NCBI GenBank assembly: GCA_965206195.1
Contig: CBDBIZ010000011.1
Coordinates: forward strand, 1,302,001 to 1,366,000
Length of the DNA stretch: 64,000 nucleotides
Direction: 5' to 3'
DNA from: JAAOIF01 sp965206195
GTDB taxonomy: Bacteria; Pseudomonadota; Gammaproteobacteria; PS1; Pseudothioglobaceae
The notes under the pieces were generated by a model. It was not told where the DNA came from, did no database searches, and saw only the letters and a program-made list of their open reading frames with translations. Below, piece by piece: positions 1 through 7,319 of this stretch. The translations under genes were made by a program, and so were the position numbers. Positions within the stretch are counted from its first letter, which is position 1. Every line of letters starts with the position of its first letter.

Positions 1-398
1 GAATTCAAGTGTTTCGGAGCGGTCTCGCGAAGCCGGGATGCAAATCTTCCGTGCTCAATGTATTTGATCGGACTATTCAGCCACTCGAGCAGAGCTCCAT
101 TAGTGCGAGTGAACAGGTAAAGCGCTTTTCTAATATCCCAGCCACTACAATCGATCTCGTCAACGATGGGGTATTCAATGACATCCCGCCGCCGCTCAAT
201 GTCGAACGAGAGATACCACTCTGGGCGGCGGACATATAAAAAGCGAACATCAAAATCAGAATCTGGGGAAGCAAAACCCCAGGCTCGACTACCGGATTCA
301 CACGCGTACACGATGCGGACATTGTGCTCCGTCTCGGCTTCCCGTAAACGGCCGAGGATTTCCTCACGAGTTTCGGAAGGGATTAGCTCTTCGTCCAT
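1..398 (-). CDS. RlaP/YcgL-type predicted nucleotidyltransferase, C-terminus beyond window
   Basis: The frame is open from ATG at 398 to the window edge (132 codons seen). Residues 36-52 read GSRAWGFASPDSDFDVR, the nucleotidyltransferase GS-x-D-x-D signature of the DNA polymerase beta superfamily. The later layout (FLYVRRPEWYLS, then VIEYPIVDEIDCSGWDIRKAL) matches the PF10127 group, which includes RlaP of RNA-repair operons. It is the leftmost cassette gene seen; its own attC lies outside the window. Catalysis is inferred from the motif; the substrate is unknown. Confidence 0.8.
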   Translation of the reverse strand, partial: MDEELIPSETREEILGRLREAETEHNVRIVYACESGSRAWGFASPDSDFDVRFLYVRRPEWYLSFDIERRRDVIEYPIVDEIDCSGWDIRKALYLFTRTNGALLEWLNSPIKYIEHGRFASRLRETAPKHLN

Positions 399-405
399 AA
401 TAGTA

Positions 406-462
406 GCCTAACGTCCAAATTCAGCCGCCGCGTTAGCGGTCGGCTGGAATGATTTGTTAGGT
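406..462 (-). repeat. attC site 1 (57 bp)
   Basis: On the plus strand it opens with GCCTAAC and closes with GTTAGGT, enclosing the inverted pair CAGCCG/CGGCTG. It ends the cassette carrying the genes at 457-1351. The integrase cleaves the minus strand in the left core box. Confidence 0.92.
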
Positions 463-537
463 GATTTTTGTTGCCCCGTAAAGCAATACACCAACAAAAA
501 ATAATATAGCAACAGATAATGCGATTAATTCAATCAT
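457..537 (-). CDS. 26-residue hydrophobic peptide, third gene of its cassette
   Basis: A short frame (MIELIALSVAILFFVGVLLY, then six residues) forms a single membrane span. Its ATG overlaps the TGA of the upstream small membrane gene (ATGA overlap), implying translational coupling. Its TAA lies inside the right core box of attC site 1. Position, coupling and hydrophobicity argue for a real gene, but nothing identifies its function. Confidence 0.5.
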   Translation of the reverse strand: MIELIALSVAILFFVGVLLYGATKIT

Positions 538-764
538 AACTTTTCTATGTCTTTTATATTTTTTTGAATATGTTTAAAAACCAGTAAACAACCGAATGAT
601 AGTATAAAAATAGAGAAAATTCCAAGCCAAAAAATGGCGTTGGTGTCTTGGTTTTCAAACATAGAAATTAACCCTCCTAATGCAATAACTATAATACCAA
701 CAAAAACAAAGAATAACTTTGTTAGAAAAGATATAGCTTCCTTTTTAGCATCAAGTTTAGACAT
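534..764 (-). CDS. Small two-span membrane protein
   Basis: 76 residues. Two hydrophobic segments (about residues 17-36 and 43-63) are separated by a short polar loop and followed by a lysine-rich tail. I do not recognise the family. It is the middle gene of a three-gene cassette, overlapping the 26-codon frame downstream by four bases and lying 26 bases after the secreted-protein gene. Such small integral membrane proteins are common integron cargo; function unknown. Confidence 0.7.
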   Translation of the reverse strand: MSKLDAKKEAISFLTKLFFVFVGIIVIALGGLISMFENQDTNAIFWLGIFSIFILSFGCLLVFKHIQKNIKDIEKL

Positions 765-790
765 AGCTCTATTCTATCATATTCCCAAGT

Positions 791-1351
791 CTAGTTATTA
801 ATCTTTAACTCCTCTTTGCAATAGTTGTTACTACCACAGTCTTTCTTGCAAAATTTTGTATCGCCAAGCATAACATCAACCCCACAAACATGTGTACTGT
901 AAGGACCATATGGCAAAGGCCGACTGCGTTTATATATTTTCTTGTTTGGGTCAAATCCACTCCAAATATATCCACCCTTACCGCATTCTACGCCTCCCTT
1001 GCTTTGACACGCAGACAATGCTAACTCAATAGCATGTTTTCTTGAAGTAACGCCACAAGACGCTCCTTCTATTGCTTGATAGTTGCCGTCAGCATCATTA
1101 CCAACAGTTTTAGCATACCAGCCCCCATCTTTACAGGTTGCCTTAATATTACATGAAACTTTAGCATCTCTGTAGTGCTGTGGACACATAAGGTCGGCTA
1201 TTTCTTTGGCATCTTTTAAATTCTCGCCCAAACCTATGACTAGTTTTTTATCAGTACCGTATTGTTTTTCAATAACTACTTCAAGCCAGACTGTTGATGC
1301 TACAGATAAGTTGCTAAAACTTACAAGCAAAAAAGCAAGTAATATTTTCAT
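791..1351 (-). CDS. Secreted cysteine-rich protein of unknown function
   Basis: 186 residues from the ATG at 1351, which has GGAG eight bases upstream; an in-frame start at 1378 would put charged residues before the signal peptide. The N-terminus MKILLAFLLVSFSNLSVAS is a clear Sec signal. The mature part has more than ten cysteines, suggesting disulfides in the periplasm or outside the cell. The central part has a DUF4189-like look (GASCGVTSRKHAIELALSAC), but I cannot name the family firmly. First gene of its cassette. Confidence 0.75.
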   Translation of the reverse strand: MKILLAFLLVSFSNLSVASTVWLEVVIEKQYGTDKKLVIGLGENLKDAKEIADLMCPQHYRDAKVSCNIKATCKDGGWYAKTVGNDADGNYQAIEGASCGVTSRKHAIELALSACQSKGGVECGKGGYIWSGFDPNKKIYKRSRPLPYGPYSTHVCGVDVMLGDTKFCKKDCGSNNYCKEELKINN

Positions 1352-1402
1352 TTTATTTCTCCAAAACCTTCTATTCATAAAAATAGAAAGATGGAAGGCG
1401 AC

Positions 1403-1459
1403 ACCTAACGCTTGAATTCAGCCGACGCGTTAGCGGTCGACTGGAATGATTTGTTAGGA
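1403..1459 (-). repeat. attC site 2 (57 bp)
   Basis: Core boxes ACCTAAC (left, plus strand) and GTTAGGA (right) flank the conserved inverted arms. One base in the right arm differs from the common 57-bp version (GGTCGA for GGTCGG). It ends the YbjQ-like cassette. Confidence 0.92.
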
Positions 1460-1945
1460 TTTTTTAACAATAACCGCCGTGCCATATACTATAATTTCTG
1501 AAAATCTACTTGATGAACTAATAGAATATTTAATTCCAATTATTGCATTTGCATTATATTCATTTGCTTTTTGGATCATATCATTCATTGCTTCATTTTT
1601 TCCCCTGTTTAATACCTTTGTATCTGTTTTTGACTTGCCATCAATTATTGCAGAAGCATTTTTTAATAAATTATATGTAGTAGTTCCTTCAATTATATTA
1701 GCAGTATTCACCGAAACACCGCTAACAAGACCAAAATCATCAATAATTTGATAACCAAAAATTTTATCAAGAGTTGTGAGTTTGACTGTTTTATCTCTTA
1801 GTTGTCTTACATTTTTTTCATGCCTATCTTGTTTTTTTGCAATAGCAGACTGTTCTTCAGAGGAATGTGGCAAATCTATTTCACAAAAATTACAATAATT
1901 TTTGTCGTCATCGTATTTAGTATTGCACTTATTGCATATTTTCAT
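1454..1945 (-). CDS. Zinc-ribbon plus YbjQ-like protein
   Basis: 163 residues from the ATG at 1945; a TTG 12 bases earlier is possible but less likely. The N-terminus has two CxxC pairs (C4, C7, C18, C21), a zinc ribbon. The C-terminal 100 residues match the YbjQ/DUF74 fold (VSGVSVNTANIIEGTTTYN, then AMNDMIQKANEYNANAIIGIKY). YbjQ proteins form pentamers of unknown role. The cassette's first bases, TTAGGAG, come from the attC core and are the only Shine-Dalgarno candidate. The stop TAA lies inside attC site 2. Confidence 0.82.
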   Translation of the reverse strand: MKICNKCNTKYDDDKNYCNFCEIDLPHSSEEQSAIAKKQDRHEKNVRQLRDKTVKLTTLDKIFGYQIIDDFGLVSGVSVNTANIIEGTTTYNLLKNASAIIDGKSKTDTKVLNRGKNEAMNDMIQKANEYNANAIIGIKYSISSSSRFSEIIVYGTAVIVKKS

Positions 1946-1958
1946 GGTCAAATACAAC

Positions 1959-2015
1959 TCCTAACGACCAAACTCAGCCGCAGCGTTAGCGGTCGGCTGG
2001 AATGATTTGTTAGGT
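1959..2015 (-). repeat. attC site 3 (57 bp)
   Basis: Core boxes TCCTAAC and GTTAGGT with the conserved arms. It ends the cassette carrying the genes at 2182-2695. Confidence 0.92.
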
Positions 2016-2181
2016 GCTTTTACAGTTATAAGTTATTGTTTTAATTAAATTATTAAATTAAAGTAGCCTGTCTCCATTATTCAATTATAGTAAGTACTTT
2101 TACTGTAATTATTGATTGCTAACTTGATATTGAAAAAAGACATCAAGTCCCTTTGGCTAAAACAAGATATTCTTGAATTAG
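2016..2181. other. AT-rich cassette 3' untranslated segment
   Basis: 166 bases between the monooxygenase-like gene and its attC hold no convincing frame. Bases 2024-2053 resemble segments at 4042-4080 and 14184-14225, also between a cassette gene and its attC. Confidence 0.5.
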
Positions 2182-2550
2182 TTATGCGACACAACATCCT
2201 GGAATAGCCATTTTCTCGAAAATATGTGGTGAGGCTACCGCACTTGATGGATAATTAAGGAGTGTTTCTTGGAATTTAGGTCTGTTAAATGCTTGTTTTA
2301 AATCGTCTACCGACTCCCACACAGAACAATTAAGATATACCCCACTTTCCCCGATGCCCCCATAAAGTTGCATGGAAATACAGCCTGGTTGCTGCCTCAT
2401 AATTTCGAAGTCGACTGTCCATGCACGAACCAATTCATCAGAATCCTCTGGTTTAACTGACATCTTATTTATAACTTCAATAGGTCCGCCATTTACTTCC
2501 AATTGCTCAAAGAATGTAATAGCCCGCCCCATTTCTTGTATCTCAATCAT
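2182..2550 (-). CDS. Antibiotic biosynthesis monooxygenase (ABM) domain protein
   Basis: 122 residues. The pattern is that of the dimeric ferredoxin-like ABM fold (PF03992): an N-terminal strand, WTVDFEIMRQQPGCISMQLY, then YLNCSVWESVDDLKQAFNRPKFQ. The ATT immediately after the ATG creates the stop of the upstream lipoprotein frame, so the two are probably co-translated. Members include quinol monooxygenases and haem-degrading enzymes; substrate unknown. The C-terminal CC pair (PGCCVA) is unusual. Confidence 0.82.
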   Translation of the reverse strand: MIEIQEMGRAITFFEQLEVNGGPIEVINKMSVKPEDSDELVRAWTVDFEIMRQQPGCISMQLYGGIGESGVYLNCSVWESVDDLKQAFNRPKFQETLLNYPSSAVASPHIFEKMAIPGCCVA

Positions 2551-2695
2551 GATTTTCTCCTGTTAGTTTTGGTGCACCTACCTTGTCTATCATTGTTACT
2601 TCAGGACTTACCATAAGGAAGCCAGTGCTAGAGCATCCAGTTATTACGGACAGTAACAAAAAGTTTAATATTGTTAATTGATTAGTTTTTAACAT
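2543..2695 (-). CDS. 50-residue predicted lipoprotein, coupled to ABM gene
   Basis: Starts at ATG 2695 and stops at TGA 2543-2545 inside the first codons of the ABM gene (eight-base overlap). The N-terminus has a hydrophobic stretch ending in the lipobox ITGC (cysteine 21), leaving a mature peptide of about 30 residues. The lipobox and the overlap support a real gene. Function unknown; it may be a remnant of a longer lipoprotein. Confidence 0.6.
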   Translation of the reverse strand: MLKTNQLTILNFLLLSVITGCSSTGFLMVSPEVTMIDKVGAPKLTGENHD

Positions 2696-2719
2696 TTGTA
2701 AGATTCATTTATTTTCTTT

Positions 2720-2776
2720 ACCTAACGCTAGAATTCAGCCGCCGCGTTAGCGGTCAGCTGGAATGGTTTGTTATGC
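2720..2776 (-). repeat. attC site 4 (57 bp)
   Basis: Core boxes ACCTAAC and GTTATGC with the conserved arms, slightly diverged (CGGTCAGCTG). It ends the pirin cassette. Confidence 0.9.
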
Positions 2777-2779
2777 CTT

Positions 2780-3454
2780 TTATTCAATCGTTACTACAAC
2801 TAACATTGTGTCATTATATTCTGATAAAAAATTTAAATTTTCACCACGAATAAGATCGCCTTCAATCATATTGGTATTATTTAGACTACCACCACCTTTC
2901 ACAATATACGCAATAAAATCTTTATCTTTAATGATTTTTATTCCTTTGCATAACAATCCTACTTCTATTATTGTGTGACTATCAAGTGTATTTTTTTGAT
3001 TTTTCTTACCGCCGTAAATAGTTGTTAACTTGTCACTTTCAAGGCTATAAAACCTATATTGTGCAGAGCCACCCGATTTTTCTGGCAAAACCCAAAGTTG
3101 AAGCATACGATTTTTTGAGTTATCTGGGTTGATTTCATTATGCTGAAAGCCTTCGCTACCAGCACGCTGTGCCTGTGCTTGATTAGCTACCATAGATTTT
3201 CCATGCTCTAATGATCCCTCATGAATAATACGCCCATCAACCATCACAGAAATTACATCAATTTCTTTATGAGCGTGTAATTCTGTTTCGCCATTTGGCA
3301 TAAACTGAGCATCCGCTAAATAAACAAAATTACCAATACCATTCCAGGAACTCTCGCTACCTCCAATTTTTTCATCTACTATAAGACGATGCTCTTTCAG
3401 CCCTGCAAAACCACCAAGAGACAAATCTTTTCTTTGTAAAATTTTAAAACTCAT
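2780..3454 (-). CDS. Pirin-like bicupin protein
   Basis: 224 residues. The N-terminal cupin has the pirin pattern: a metal-binding stretch around ETELHAHKEIDVISVMVDG, then HEGSLEHGKSMVANQAQAQRAGSEG and FQHNEINPD, as in YhhW/quercetinase-type pirins. The second cupin (about residues 150-224) is shorter and lacks obvious ligands. Family members are iron-binding; some have quercetin dioxygenase activity. It is a single-gene cassette between attC sites 4 and 5. Confidence 0.88.
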   Translation of the reverse strand: MSFKILQRKDLSLGGFAGLKEHRLIVDEKIGGSESSWNGIGNFVYLADAQFMPNGETELHAHKEIDVISVMVDGRIIHEGSLEHGKSMVANQAQAQRAGSEGFQHNEINPDNSKNRMLQLWVLPEKSGGSAQYRFYSLESDKLTTIYGGKKNQKNTLDSHTIIEVGLLCKGIKIIKDKDFIAYIVKGGGSLNNTNMIEGDLIRGENLNFLSEYNDTMLVVVTIE

Positions 3455-3472
3455 GACACTTCTCCTTTTAAG

Positions 3473-3529
3473 ACATAACGCTTGAATTCAGCCGACGCGT
3501 AAGCGGTCAGGTGGAGTGATTTGTTATGC
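3473..3529 (-). repeat. attC site 5 (57 bp)
   Basis: Core boxes ACATAAC and GTTATGC. The arms differ from the common version (GTAAGCGGTCAGGTGGAGTG). It ends the cassette with the gene at 3524-3955. Confidence 0.9.
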
Positions 3530-3955
3530 ATAGCCCATTATTCCAAGAATGAAACCAATAAAACCAAGTAACAAACCAATAATTCCTAATTGCATTGGCA
3601 CTCTATAACCTGGGTTAGGGTGTTTCCAATGAGCTAAAAACCTTTCGAAAAACCTAACTTTTTGAACATTTAAAGCACATGGATAAAAGCCATTTTCACA
3701 TTTTGGTTGAAATTTAGCACTTTTCCCTAACTCTAAATATGAGTCGTAATCAATTTCTATAGCTTTCATTGTGAAACCAGTGGACGACCTTGCTCCTAAA
3801 GCAATTCGATAGATACAATTCTCATCATTGCTGATTTTAACCCAAGTGTTTCTTCCTCCAAGTTTGTTAAGGACTTTTGGGTGCACCCTAACAACAGAGA
3901 ATGCAGAATAATCTTGCTCTACTGTAAATGGTCTTTGTATGTTAATTTCAAACAT
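3524..3955 (-). CDS. Unknown protein with C-terminal membrane anchor
   Basis: 143 residues from the ATG at 3955; a TTG at 3973 would add six. Neither start has a good Shine-Dalgarno. A soluble part of about 115 residues is followed by one hydrophobic span (LGIIGLLLGFIGFILGIMGYA) ending at the C-terminus, like a tail-anchored protein. I recognise no family. The TAA lies in the core box of attC site 5. Confidence 0.65.
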   Translation of the reverse strand: MFEINIQRPFTVEQDYSAFSVVRVHPKVLNKLGGRNTWVKISNDENCIYRIALGARSSTGFTMKAIEIDYDSYLELGKSAKFQPKCENGFYPCALNVQKVRFFERFLAHWKHPNPGYRVPMQLGIIGLLLGFIGFILGIMGYA

Positions 3956-3976
3956 TAGGTAGGAATTCCACAAGAT

Positions 3977-4033
3977 GTATAACGACCAAACTCACCTGAC
4001 GCGTAAGCGGTCAGGTGCAGTGCTTTGTTAGGT
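3977..4033 (-). repeat. attC site 6 (57 bp)
   Basis: Core boxes GTATAAC and GTTAGGT. The arms are ACCTGACGCG/CGGTCAGGT, a compensated variant of the common stem. It ends the two-gene cassette 4223-4791. Confidence 0.9.
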
Positions 4034-4222
4034 GGTTTTTCAATCATAACTCATTGTTTTTACTAAAATAATTAGCATTTAATTCACACTGACCCCTTTA
4101 TATGACCCCTTTATAGATTAAAGGATTATGTCTGATTTTTAAAAAAGGACTTTACACAATCTGGTTTACAGGCTCGGGATTTTGCATACTCTGACCTCTT
4201 GATTTTTCTTGATTTTGTGTTT
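4034..4222. other. Non-coding cassette tail
   Basis: 189 bases without a gene. Bases 4042-4080 belong to the shared 3' segment also near 2024 and 14184. A short direct repeat (GACCCCTTTATA twice, about 4090-4115) and a CATACTCTGACC stretch follow, resembling debris of small repeats. Confidence 0.45.
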
Positions 4223-4600
4223 TTAATAAAAAGCAGGACTATCTTCCTTTGCAACCCATTTCCCAGAACCGTCTTTTATTATTATAAAAGTCTTTTCTGC
4301 AGAAAAATCCAACCAAGATCTATTGTTATTTCTATCAACTTTAAACAATGATTGTAATAATTTTCTCCCTTTTATTTTTGTCTCAATTCTTATACCGTCT
4401 TTTAGTTTACTTTTGGATTTAAAAATAGGGTGTATTTCATTTAAAACAATATCTGTACTTTCTTTTTTATTATAGTTTTTGGAAAATTGAGATAGTGCTG
4501 TATCTATTTCGTAGTTACTTGGACCGTCAGAAGAACAAGCAGATGTAAAAACCAAGAATAATAGTATAGTAGTTATAAAAAGTGTGGTTAATTTTCTCAT
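4223..4600 (-). CDS. Small lipoprotein of unknown function
   Basis: 125 residues. The signal MRKLTTLFITTILLFLVFTS is followed by ACSS, a lipobox-like site with cysteine 22. The mature domain (about 100 residues) is polar with a central basic strand region (IRIETKIKGRKLLQ). No family recognised. Its ATG overlaps the stop of the upstream membrane-protein gene (TAATG), so the two are translated together. Confidence 0.72.
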   Translation of the reverse strand: MRKLTTLFITTILLFLVFTSACSSDGPSNYEIDTALSQFSKNYNKKESTDIVLNEIHPIFKSKSKLKDGIRIETKIKGRKLLQSLFKVDRNNNRSWLDFSAEKTFIIIKDGSGKWVAKEDSPAFY

Positions 4601-4791
4601 TATTCATTTCCTAACACTTTTTTAATTTTTTGATCTGTTTTGTATTGACCAGTTGCATGTACAGCCCAAAAGGCAGCTGGAATCCAGCCAATTAATGTAA
4701 TTTGCAATAATAAACAAAAGACTCCAGAAATTGGTCTCTTTATTGTAAAAAATACTATAAATGGCAAAAGTATAGCTAATAATAGTCTCAT
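4600..4791 (-). CDS. Pmp3/YqaE-like small membrane protein
   Basis: 63 residues with two hydrophobic spans: ILLPFIVFFTIKRP and a second containing the Pmp3-type LQITLIGWIPAAFWAVHA. PF01679 proteins are stress-linked membrane proteolipids. It is preceded by GGAG and followed by the lipoprotein gene with a one-base overlap. Confidence 0.82.
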   Translation of the reverse strand: MRLLLAILLPFIVFFTIKRPISGVFCLLLQITLIGWIPAAFWAVHATGQYKTDQKIKKVLGNE

Positions 4792-4845
4792 TTTATTTCT
4801 CCAATACCCTCTAAAATAAAAAACAGTAAGGCGTGAGGGTTTGTC

Positions 4846-4902
4846 ACCTAACGCCTGCCTTCAGCCGACGCGTTAGCGGTCGGCTGGAATGATTTGTTAT
4901 GT
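4846..4902 (-). repeat. attC site 7 (57 bp)
   Basis: Core boxes ACCTAAC and GTTATGT with standard arms. It ends the cassette with the two 58-residue membrane proteins. Confidence 0.92.
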
Positions 4903-5073
4903 TTTTATTTTAGAAGTTGACCAGTTCGAAAATGCAAAAATCCAAATGGCAATTATATTGACTAATGGCACCAGTATTATTAACGACCACCAGCCAGAAT
5001 ATCCAGCTTTATTTAAGATTCTGATAGAAAACCATATTGTAGGGATAAAAAACACTAGTAGTATTATTGCCAT
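4897..5073 (-). CDS. 58-residue membrane protein, paralogue B
   Basis: Two spans (MAIILLVFFIPTIWFSIRIL and WWSLIILVPLVNIIAIWIFAF) are joined by the polar turn NKAGYSG. It has the same length and pattern as the gene just upstream (KAG, SLI-x-I-x-P, AF-x-W), so this is a tandem duplication. ATG 5073 follows the upstream stop by one base. The stop TAA lies in the core box of attC site 7. The KAG-x(2)-W layout recalls small DUF805/DUF5684-like proteins; function unknown. Confidence 0.68.
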   Translation of the reverse strand: MAIILLVFFIPTIWFSIRILNKAGYSGWWSLIILVPLVNIIAIWIFAFSNWSTSKIKT

Positions 5074-5074
5074 A

Positions 5075-5251
5075 TTAACTTACCTCCTCTTTAATGTTAT
5101 TCCATTTGGCAAATGCAAGAATTCCAAGCGATATAAGCACCCCTATAATGGGAATAATAGCAATTAAAGATATTGCTGGGTTTTGTCCAGCCTTTTTATG
5201 AATTTTCCATAGTGGAAATATTATCAGTATCAACAGTAAAATAAATCCCAT
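5075..5251 (-). CDS. 58-residue membrane protein, paralogue A
   Basis: Starts at ATG 5251, preceded by GGAGAAAAT; an in-frame upstream start would lie inside attC and is rejected. Two spans (GFILLLILIIFPLW and ISLIAIIPIIGVLISLGILAF) flank KIHKKAGQNPA. First gene of the cassette and close paralogue of the next. Function unknown. Confidence 0.72.
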   Translation of the reverse strand: MGFILLLILIIFPLWKIHKKAGQNPAISLIAIIPIIGVLISLGILAFAKWNNIKEEVS

Positions 5252-5269
5252 ATTTTCTCCTTTTGTCAA

Positions 5270-5341
5270 ACCTAACGCCGCGCTTACCGGCAAACTTGTA
5301 GCGCAGCGGAAAGTTTGTCCGAATGCAGCGCTTTGTTAGCC
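5270..5341 (-). repeat. attC site 8 (72 bp)
   Basis: A longer attC type: core boxes ACCTAAC and GTTAGCC, arms CGCCGCGCTTACCGGCAAAC and GTTTGTCCGAATGCAGCG around a GTAGCGCAGCGG centre. Related to site 12. It ends the HindIII-type cassette. Confidence 0.88.
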
Positions 5342-5345
5342 GCTG

Positions 5346-6290
5346 CTAGAATAGTGCTTCCTGCTTTGCGGTTTTGCTTTCTTCCCCATCTCCCGAATCG
5401 CCACCTCTAATTCGATCTGTAGCATTAACCCAGTGCTCCTTGCTCGATTCAAACCCAACAAACTGGCGATTAAGGGATAGTGCCGCTGCTGCAGTTGTAC
5501 CACTCCCCATAAATGGGTCAAGGACAACCTGACCTTCTCTTGTGCTTAGCTTTATAAGATACTTAATTAATTCAATGGGCTTCTGAGCCTCATGTAAGCG
5601 CCCTTCATTTCTTTTAAAAGGAAACTCCAAAAGGTTTGTTGGGCTTGAGTTATTAATATGGCACTCGCCAGTATTCATCGCTCCAACTTCATGCTCCAAT
5701 ATGTTATCTGTTATGGTTCCCCCAATGGTGTATGGTTTCATAAACCAAGCTATCGGTTCCCATATGGGTGCGAGATTACCTAGCCTCCAGCCCTCCCATC
5801 TCTGCGCTTCTTCGATTAGACCTCGTCGCTCCATCACAATACTGACGCGCTGTGCTCTATGGTGTGCCGATCCTTTCTTCCACGCCAAAGTGTCTTTCAA
5901 TAGAAAGCCAGAATCTTCGAACGCATTTATGACCCTATGAATGATCCTTCGTGCGCCAAATATAAACGCGAAAGAACCGGGCTTCATTTTTTCGTAAACC
6001 AGGCTTGACCATTTTTGGCACCACTCCTGATACTCTAAGCCAATATTCCTGTCTGATTGTGACCATCCATTAATAGGCTTGCCTCGCCGCTTAAAGCCCG
6101 ACTTCCCTTGCTGCGCTGGTGAGCTACCAAGAAGCGCTGAGTTAGTATTCCCGTGAAGTACATCCCAGTCGTCTAAGCTAATGCCATAAGGAATGTCGGA
6201 AAGCAGGAGGTGGACGCTTTCGTTCTCTAGGCTTGGGATATGATCGACGCAATCACCAAGAGTAATTTTATTAAGGAAACTTTCATTCAT
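5346..6290 (-). CDS. HindIII-type beta-class DNA adenine methyltransferase
   Basis: 314 residues. Motif IV (DIPYG, residues 32-36) comes first and motif I (DPFMGSGTT, about residue 260) last, with a target-recognition region between: beta-class order (PF01555). DIPY in place of DPPY, with the following TNSALLGSSPAQ stretch, is what I recall of M.HindIII. It should methylate the site cut by the neighbouring nuclease, expected to be AAGCTT, using S-adenosylmethionine. It lies three bases downstream of the nuclease gene in the same cassette. Confidence 0.88.
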   Translation of the reverse strand: MNESFLNKITLGDCVDHIPSLENESVHLLLSDIPYGISLDDWDVLHGNTNSALLGSSPAQQGKSGFKRRGKPINGWSQSDRNIGLEYQEWCQKWSSLVYEKMKPGSFAFIFGARRIIHRVINAFEDSGFLLKDTLAWKKGSAHHRAQRVSIVMERRGLIEEAQRWEGWRLGNLAPIWEPIAWFMKPYTIGGTITDNILEHEVGAMNTGECHINNSSPTNLLEFPFKRNEGRLHEAQKPIELIKYLIKLSTREGQVVLDPFMGSGTTAAAALSLNRQFVGFESSKEHWVNATDRIRGGDSGDGEESKTAKQEALF

Positions 6291-6293
6291 TAG

Positions 6294-7211
6294 TTACACC
6301 ATTCCAAACAAGCCGTTGTCACAAACGGACTTTACAGCTTTGATTTTTCCGTCAATTTTGCTCGATTTCAATATTTCTGATATGGCTTGTTCCTTAGACA
6401 TTTTCATAATTCTTTCACGTTCTGAAGCGAGAAAGTGTAGGGATTCCTCTCTTGAGATATTGACGGATTCTGCGGAAGCCTTTTTCTCTTCTCGCCATAG
6501 ATCGCTGATTTTTTTATCAAAGCCAAGCATCGTTCTATTCAAGGTTTGCCAATACGCTGGTGCATCTTTTGATGGGTTCATCGATTCAACACTTATAAAA
6601 AGCTGTCTTAGCAATTCAATTGCTTTTGACTGGGAAACCAATTCAGCGTACTGGACAAGCACGGCAAGGTGGGAATAAGTTCCTACGCAGACCGACCTTG
6701 TTGCGGCCTGCTGATAAATTTGACTGCTCCGAGATGGGAGTTGGTGCACAGGGCACACAACAATAGCGTAGGGCTTCCCGTGCTTCCAACCATCCATGGC
6801 TTGCACCTTAAAGTCTTTTTGGTTTTTTGCAGTTCGACTCAACCTAAACGCTTTCGCGTCTGCCACGAAACTATAGTCATCCGCGACACATTCTACGTCA
6901 GCAACGTCGGCCCTTGTCTTTAAAACTAGACTTTGCAACCCCATAGCGGAGAATGCTTCGTGAATCACGACATCAGTATATTTCGAGTATAGCTTTTCTT
7001 CACTTGTATCGTGGCCGTAGCGCTCGGGAATAGCGCCACATAGTCTCAAGTGGCCCAGTATTGCGGCTATCCCGACCTTTTCAATCTCACCGTTTATCTC
7101 ATTCTCAACTTTTTCTGCGTCCACCCCAAAGTTTCCGCTGAGACGGCTTATTTCATCAATCCAGTAGTTTCTTTGGTCAATTTGGTCCTGCGTGATGACT
7201 TCGTACTTCAT
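6294..7211 (-). CDS. HindIII-family type II restriction endonuclease
   Basis: 305 residues, close to R.HindIII (about 300). Residues 115-134 (FVADAKAFRLSRTAKNQKDF) are nearly identical to the catalytic segment of R.HindIII as I remember it; D118-x-K120 is the PD-(D/E)xK core. The C-terminus SSKI...NGLFGMV also matches (SSKI...NGLLGFV). Predicted to cut AAGCTT unless methylated. The nuclease gene comes before its methylase, and both share one cassette. Confidence 0.9.
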   Translation of the reverse strand: MKYEVITQDQIDQRNYWIDEISRLSGNFGVDAEKVENEINGEIEKVGIAAILGHLRLCGAIPERYGHDTSEEKLYSKYTDVVIHEAFSAMGLQSLVLKTRADVADVECVADDYSFVADAKAFRLSRTAKNQKDFKVQAMDGWKHGKPYAIVVCPVHQLPSRSSQIYQQAATRSVCVGTYSHLAVLVQYAELVSQSKAIELLRQLFISVESMNPSKDAPAYWQTLNRTMLGFDKKISDLWREEKKASAESVNISREESLHFLASERERIMKMSKEQAISEILKSSKIDGKIKAVKSVCDNGLFGMV

Positions 7212-7262
7212 TTAACTTCTCATCTGTAAGTTTTCGTTCAATGCGAGTTTCTCGGAACCGCC

Positions 7263-7319
7263 GGCTAACGCTTGAATTCAGCCGACGCGTCAGCGGTCGG
7301 CTGGAATGATTTGTTAGTT
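7263..7319 (-). repeat. attC site 9 (57 bp)
   Basis: Core boxes GGCTAAC and GTTAGTT with standard arms. It ends the cassette 7314-8439. Confidence 0.9.

Noticed and set aside
1..6. The window begins exactly at a GAATTC (EcoRI) site, suggesting a cloning edge.
   Set aside because: The cassette frame reads smoothly through it and GAATTC also occurs inside many attC copies; chance or window choice explains it.
4889..5167. 92-codon plus-strand frame across two cassette genes.
   Set aside because: It is antisense to two coupled membrane-protein genes that have good starts, and it crosses the array orientation.
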